The translations under genes were made by a program, and so were the position numbers. Positions 60,779 through 64,000 of a stretch of DNA of 64,000 nucleotides are shown here, piece by piece. Position 1 is the first letter of the stretch; every line of letters begins with the position of its first letter. The DNA is taken from positions 109,589,088 to 109,653,087 of the forward strand of contig NW_026262734.1 of NCBI RefSeq assembly GCF_021869535.1. Direction: 5' to 3'. The DNA comes from Mytilus californianus. Taxonomy: Eukaryota; Mollusca; Bivalvia; Mytilida; Mytilidae. The notes beneath the pieces were generated by a model. The model saw only the letters and a list, made by a program, of their open reading frames with translations. It had not been told where the DNA came from and ran no database searches.

Positions 60779-63099
60779 CTACATAAAGATAAAAAAAGCC
60801 CGTTTGTACAATTAAATGTTTAAGATTTCGAACACTTACAAAAGACAGAGAAGTACTTATATGAGAGTGATTCTTATAAGTTCATAGAATGTGGCGATAA
60901 TTAATGAGGAACTACTTAAAACAACGAGCAAAACTAGGCATTCTTAAACTACAGGAGCTAACATATTAATTCTAACAGCAATGTATTACCTGATCTTCAT
61001 TCTAGAGATGTTGGTTGTCTATTGTCCTCTCAAAAATGTTTGTTACTTGACAAATTAGTGCTGATCGCAGCTTGATTTTGTTTTCTAATTTATTTTACGT
61101 ATCTTTGATCAATTTTATGATAATGATATTTGTTTAAAGACTTTGTTCTCCTTTCGATAAGTTGTAAATATCTAAGATAGGCTTATTCACGTATACCACA
61201 GTCTTCTTCAATTATGATTGTAACGTTCAATGAACGTTCATTTGAATTTTAAGATGCTGTAGAAATATCTTACAATAGTAAATCATATTCTATAACACCG
61301 CATAGGAATGTTATACACCTGTTAATGATATAAAAGCTAATTTTAAGGTAATATGTATTTTCCAACAAGTTTCAAACAAAGAAAAAAAATTAAAAAACAT
61401 CTCGGTATGTCATTTTGATACCAAGAACAGAAATTGTGTCAAAATTTTGATTTTTTGTTGTGAAAATACTTATGTTTTTACAAAACATGTTTTAACTACC
61501 ATTCAAGTGATCAGAATATATTAGTCGGCCTGACCAACCTGCATTAATTCTAAAGCAATTCAAAGTAAGTGTCTAACTAGATATATCAACCTTTTACATC
61601 GTTTATGCCGAACTAAAAATGATGTTCATGGAACTATATTTTACTTTGGAATATTTCAATATAACTTTGCATCCTTGAGCATGTTGCACTTTGCACAAAA
61701 CAGTAGATATAAGGTTCCCTATTTAGTTACATTCTGATTCATCACACCCACAAATATTCCAAGAAAGATTTAACAAATCAAAACAATAAATCAGAACACA
61801 CATAACAAGTTCATATTATGTTTTAGATAAAAAAAAATAACATAAAAACGGTGCAGTAACAGCAGGTATCGTATAGTTTTTTTCTGCTAGACAAGTCAAA
61901 TCTGAGTCAATAGCCGAGGACCGTTCACCTCACTTTATGAACTATACAGCTGGTCTTTACTGGCCTGCATCTTTATAACTTTTATTTTGTATCTGAATTG
62001 TACGACCTTTTTGATTAAAGAGTAACACATTTTGTATTTTTGAGACAGTTGCAGATGAAACACAAACGATGTATGTCCATACAGGTGTATGTACTAAATG
62101 TATGATGTTTGAAGCTATTTAGTTTTTAACAAATTAATTATTTTGCGTTAACACTCTAAGTTGTCTAAAAGGGGATACAAACTTGTAAAGGTGACAAGCA
62201 AACATAAAACCCTTCTCTATTCTACTAATGTCTTATTGTCTAGCAGTTAGTTAATGTATTTTTTTCATAAACATTTTCTTTCATTAAAAAATAAATGGCA
62301 AACAGTCTGGAGGCGAGAGTGGCGTCAATTGAAAGCTTTCTTTTGTCTCGCGACCATTTTTGAAAGTTAGGGGATTGCCTTCTTGACCCCATTTCTAAGC
62401 CTCTACAAATAAATACCCTATTATCAGTGTAAATGTATGTCACAGATAACTACCGATTTGCTTCAGTTGTCTGAGCCACAATCCTGTCCTATAGTCTCGA
62501 TGTTCACATAATCTAACACAAGTAAGACTTATCATTGTCTTTTACCATGGGCAACACGACCGGTTATACATATGGATCATGCACTGCCTACCTGTGCTGA
62601 GCGACTGTCATCATCCTCAGTGTTGGGTTCATGTCGGTCATACATTATTTGTATGTATTGTTTTGTAGACAGTTGTCTATCTTATGGTAGATTTTTCTAT
62701 TTTCGTCGTAGTTTTGTGGGTCTCTGATCGACTCATGTATTTGATTGTTCCTTTTGTATCTCCCGCATCCGTGTTATAACAATCTGGTCAGTATTTTACA
62801 TTCATGTAAACACTTTTTTTTTCATTCCCTTGATTAAATTTAGAATTGATCAACAATATGGGGAATTAAACATACAATTCAATGTAAATGGTTTATGTTA
62901 GAGGTAATAAACGACCTATTTGTATCACATAATTTGTCTACATTGAACATATATGTTCGAAATAAAATAAACAGCAATGACCAGAGCAAAGGTTTGCAAT
63001 GCTAAAGTTGAATCAAAAGATTAGAAAAACGAATTTTTAAATGTAAATACTTTCCTGTCAACAAACATACTAACATGATTAAATTTATGTTTTACTTAC

Positions 63100-63171
63100 A
63101 AATATTTCAACTCCACATTGTTCCGAAAGACAGCATCAGGTACGCTAGTTAGAAGGTTGTTCGATATATTC
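63100..63171 (-). CDS. LRR exon, tandem unit 4 (most 5' in window)
   Basis: A 72-bp exon encodes one 24-residue leucine-rich repeat. On the minus strand a pyrimidine-rich stretch ending TTTATGTAG precedes it and GTAAGT follows it. It starts with the third base of a split Leu codon and ends with the first two bases (TT) of the next. Read in that phase it gives NISNNLLTSVP, then DAVFRNNVEL, then KYL. This matches the LxxLxLxxNxLxxLPxxxF pattern of extracellular LRRs. It is the first LRR exon visible in transcription order, so the signal peptide and N-terminal cap must lie past the window. It differs from the other array copies by N for D at the start, LL for IL, and Lys at the variable position. 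The exon is certain as a pattern; its expression is not tested. Confidence 0.85.
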
Positions 63172-63226
63172 CTACATAAAGATAAATCCTGAATATCATA
63201 ATATAAACATTAGACTGTAAATTTAA

Positions 63227-63420
63227 TTATTTCTTTCTATTGATTCCATCTGGATGGAGGACACCCAGTGTTTTTATCCAAAACTTCTCCCGATTCTCTC
63301 TTTGCCTATTTTGCCATGTACAATCCTGTTCGATCACAAGGATCTTCATGTGATCAAAATCTTTCAGATTGTGATCTGGTAACCTGAAGTGTTGGCTGAC
63401 AGGAATATACGGGATTTTGG
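63227..63420 (-). pseudogene. GIY-YIG nuclease C-terminal fragment of a PLE
   Basis: A minus-strand frame with no internal stop reads PVSQHFRLPDHNLKDFDHM, KILVIEQDCTWQNRQRENRE and KFWIKTLGVLHPDGINR, then a TAA stop at 63227-63229. The Q-H-F-x-x-P-x-H-N-x-x-D start and the E-x-x-W-I-x-x-L-x-x-x-x-P-x-G-I-N end are typical of the C-terminal half of GIY-YIG endonucleases in Penelope-like elements. The GIY motif itself and the reverse transcriptase are missing upstream. It begins 40 bp from the broken end of the LRR tandem array. Confidence 0.75.
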
Positions 63421-63429
63421 ATTAAAATC

Positions 63430-64000
63430 AATCGACCAAAACTTACCTGTATTATTACTGATCTATGTTTACACCTTATACATTATATATCAGTATTTTT
63501 TAAACTTTTAACAGTGAGGAAGGCCATTTGTTGAGCCGAAATATTTGCAATTATTGTATAATTTATATCATCTGTTCAGTTTTTCCATCTTTGTGCGATG
63601 ATATTCAACACTTTTTAGTGTTTTGTTTTCCATCTATTTATCGGTATTGTTACACAATCTTTTAGACTCATATATATATATATATATATATTTCTCTATA
63701 ACTATGTTATTTGTAGTGAATGAAAACATGATATTCTAATGATTATTTAACTCTCTACATTATTATATTATATTAAACTAGGTAACAGCCCAAAAACTAT
63801 ATACCATAATTCATAGCTAATTTTAAAAATGTACTTATCACGTGAACCAATAGTTTGATAAAAAATTGAATAAATAAACAATAAATATTTACAAAACACA
63901 TACAAGCGCAAACAGCAGTTATTGTATGTTATTGTAAAGAAAGTACAGTAATAATAACTTGATAATTAGTAGTGATTTGTGTGTTAAATAATTTTTTTTA
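63430..64000. other. No gene seen; TA microsatellite
   Basis: A (TA)n run lies at 63669-63690. The phrase TTTGTTGAGCCGAAATATTTG (63530) resembles TTTGTTCAGCCGAAATATTTG at 35640, so both probably come from one retroelement family. Confidence 0.45.

Larger units (their letters stand above)
55234..63184 (-). repeat. Tandem array of ~2.4-kb LRR-exon units (3.3 copies)
   Basis: Units start at 55234, 57637, 60043 and 62436, giving lengths of 2403, 2406 and 2393 bp. The fourth is cut off after ~750 bp, 13 bp past its LRR exon. The copies are nearly identical over exons and introns with scattered substitutions and a few short indels, for example 8 bp missing near 61940. Each unit holds one 72-bp LRR exon, a remnant of a Penelope-like element C-terminus and tail near its start, and ~1.6 kb of intron in which I see no other exon. 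Because the exons are phase-symmetric, unequal crossing-over changes LRR number without breaking the frame. Confidence 0.92.

Noticed and set aside
1..64000. CRISPR arrays, operons, phage or other prokaryotic systems
   Set aside because: No spaced short repeats or compact coding; the DNA is clearly eukaryotic with introns and retroelements.

Overview
This is eukaryotic, strongly AT-rich, intron- and repeat-dominated DNA, most likely from a marine mussel (Mytilus or a close relative). I infer this from dispersed sequences I recognise as abundant in mussel genomes, for example the 340-bp element at 52826-53165, the tail at 30457-31290 and the family at 640-965. No database was searched. No bacterial features (operons, ribosome binding sites, CRISPR) are present, and most open frames longer than 60 codons are chance frames or transposon debris.

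The main result is a gene on the minus strand that open-frame calling misses because its exons are tiny. Seven exons of exactly 72 bp (63100-63171, 60707-60778, 58302-58373, 55899-55970, 53421-53492, 41161-41232, 36927-36998) each encode one 24-residue leucine-rich repeat (LRR). Each is bounded by an AG acceptor and a GTAAGT donor, and all share one phase, with a Leu codon split across each junction. They lead in frame into a 143-bp exon with an LRR C-terminal cysteine cap (23068-23210), then a 119-bp exon (22130-22248), and possibly a Thr/Pro-rich last exon (19479-19654). The 5' end (signal peptide, N-terminal cap, further LRRs) lies beyond base 64000. Four LRR exons sit in nearly identical ~2.4-kb tandem units (55234-63184), so the LRR number of the protein has been growing by exon duplication. 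Those four exons differ in every copy at one codon next to the predicted ligand-facing strand. An older, diverged pair of paralogous segments (37.3-41.3 kb and 52.0-56.0 kb) shows the same process at greater age. A recognition or innate-immune role is plausible but is inference.

Layout: 0-5.5 kb holds dispersed repeats. 5.6-6.8 kb is a hairpin-ended element. 7.4-9.0 kb is a broken transposon-type gene. 10.9-12.0 kb is a broken Penelope-like (PLE) reverse transcriptase with its tail. 16.0-17.0 kb holds LINE and PLE tail fragments. 19.5-23.2 kb carries the 3' exons of the LRR gene plus a GIY-YIG nuclease remnant. 23.8-25.1 kb has a minisatellite in two blocks. 28.0-33.7 kb is a 5.7-kb terminal-inverted-repeat element with TA target duplication and internal satellite-like repeats, with a 2.5-kb PLE nested inside. 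33.9-36.2 kb is an inverted repeat whose arms each carry a tRNA-derived SINE. 36.3-42.8 kb has two LRR exons, repeats and a second PLE copy. 43-50 kb holds a 622-bp near-perfect tandem duplication and the ruins of a Harbinger transposon. 51-64 kb has dispersed repeats, then the LRR exon array, ending against a GIY-YIG fragment.

The LRR exons together encode part of one extracellular solenoid protein. Everything else appears to be mobile DNA that has built up in its introns and flanks and probably enabled the unequal exchanges that multiplied its exons.
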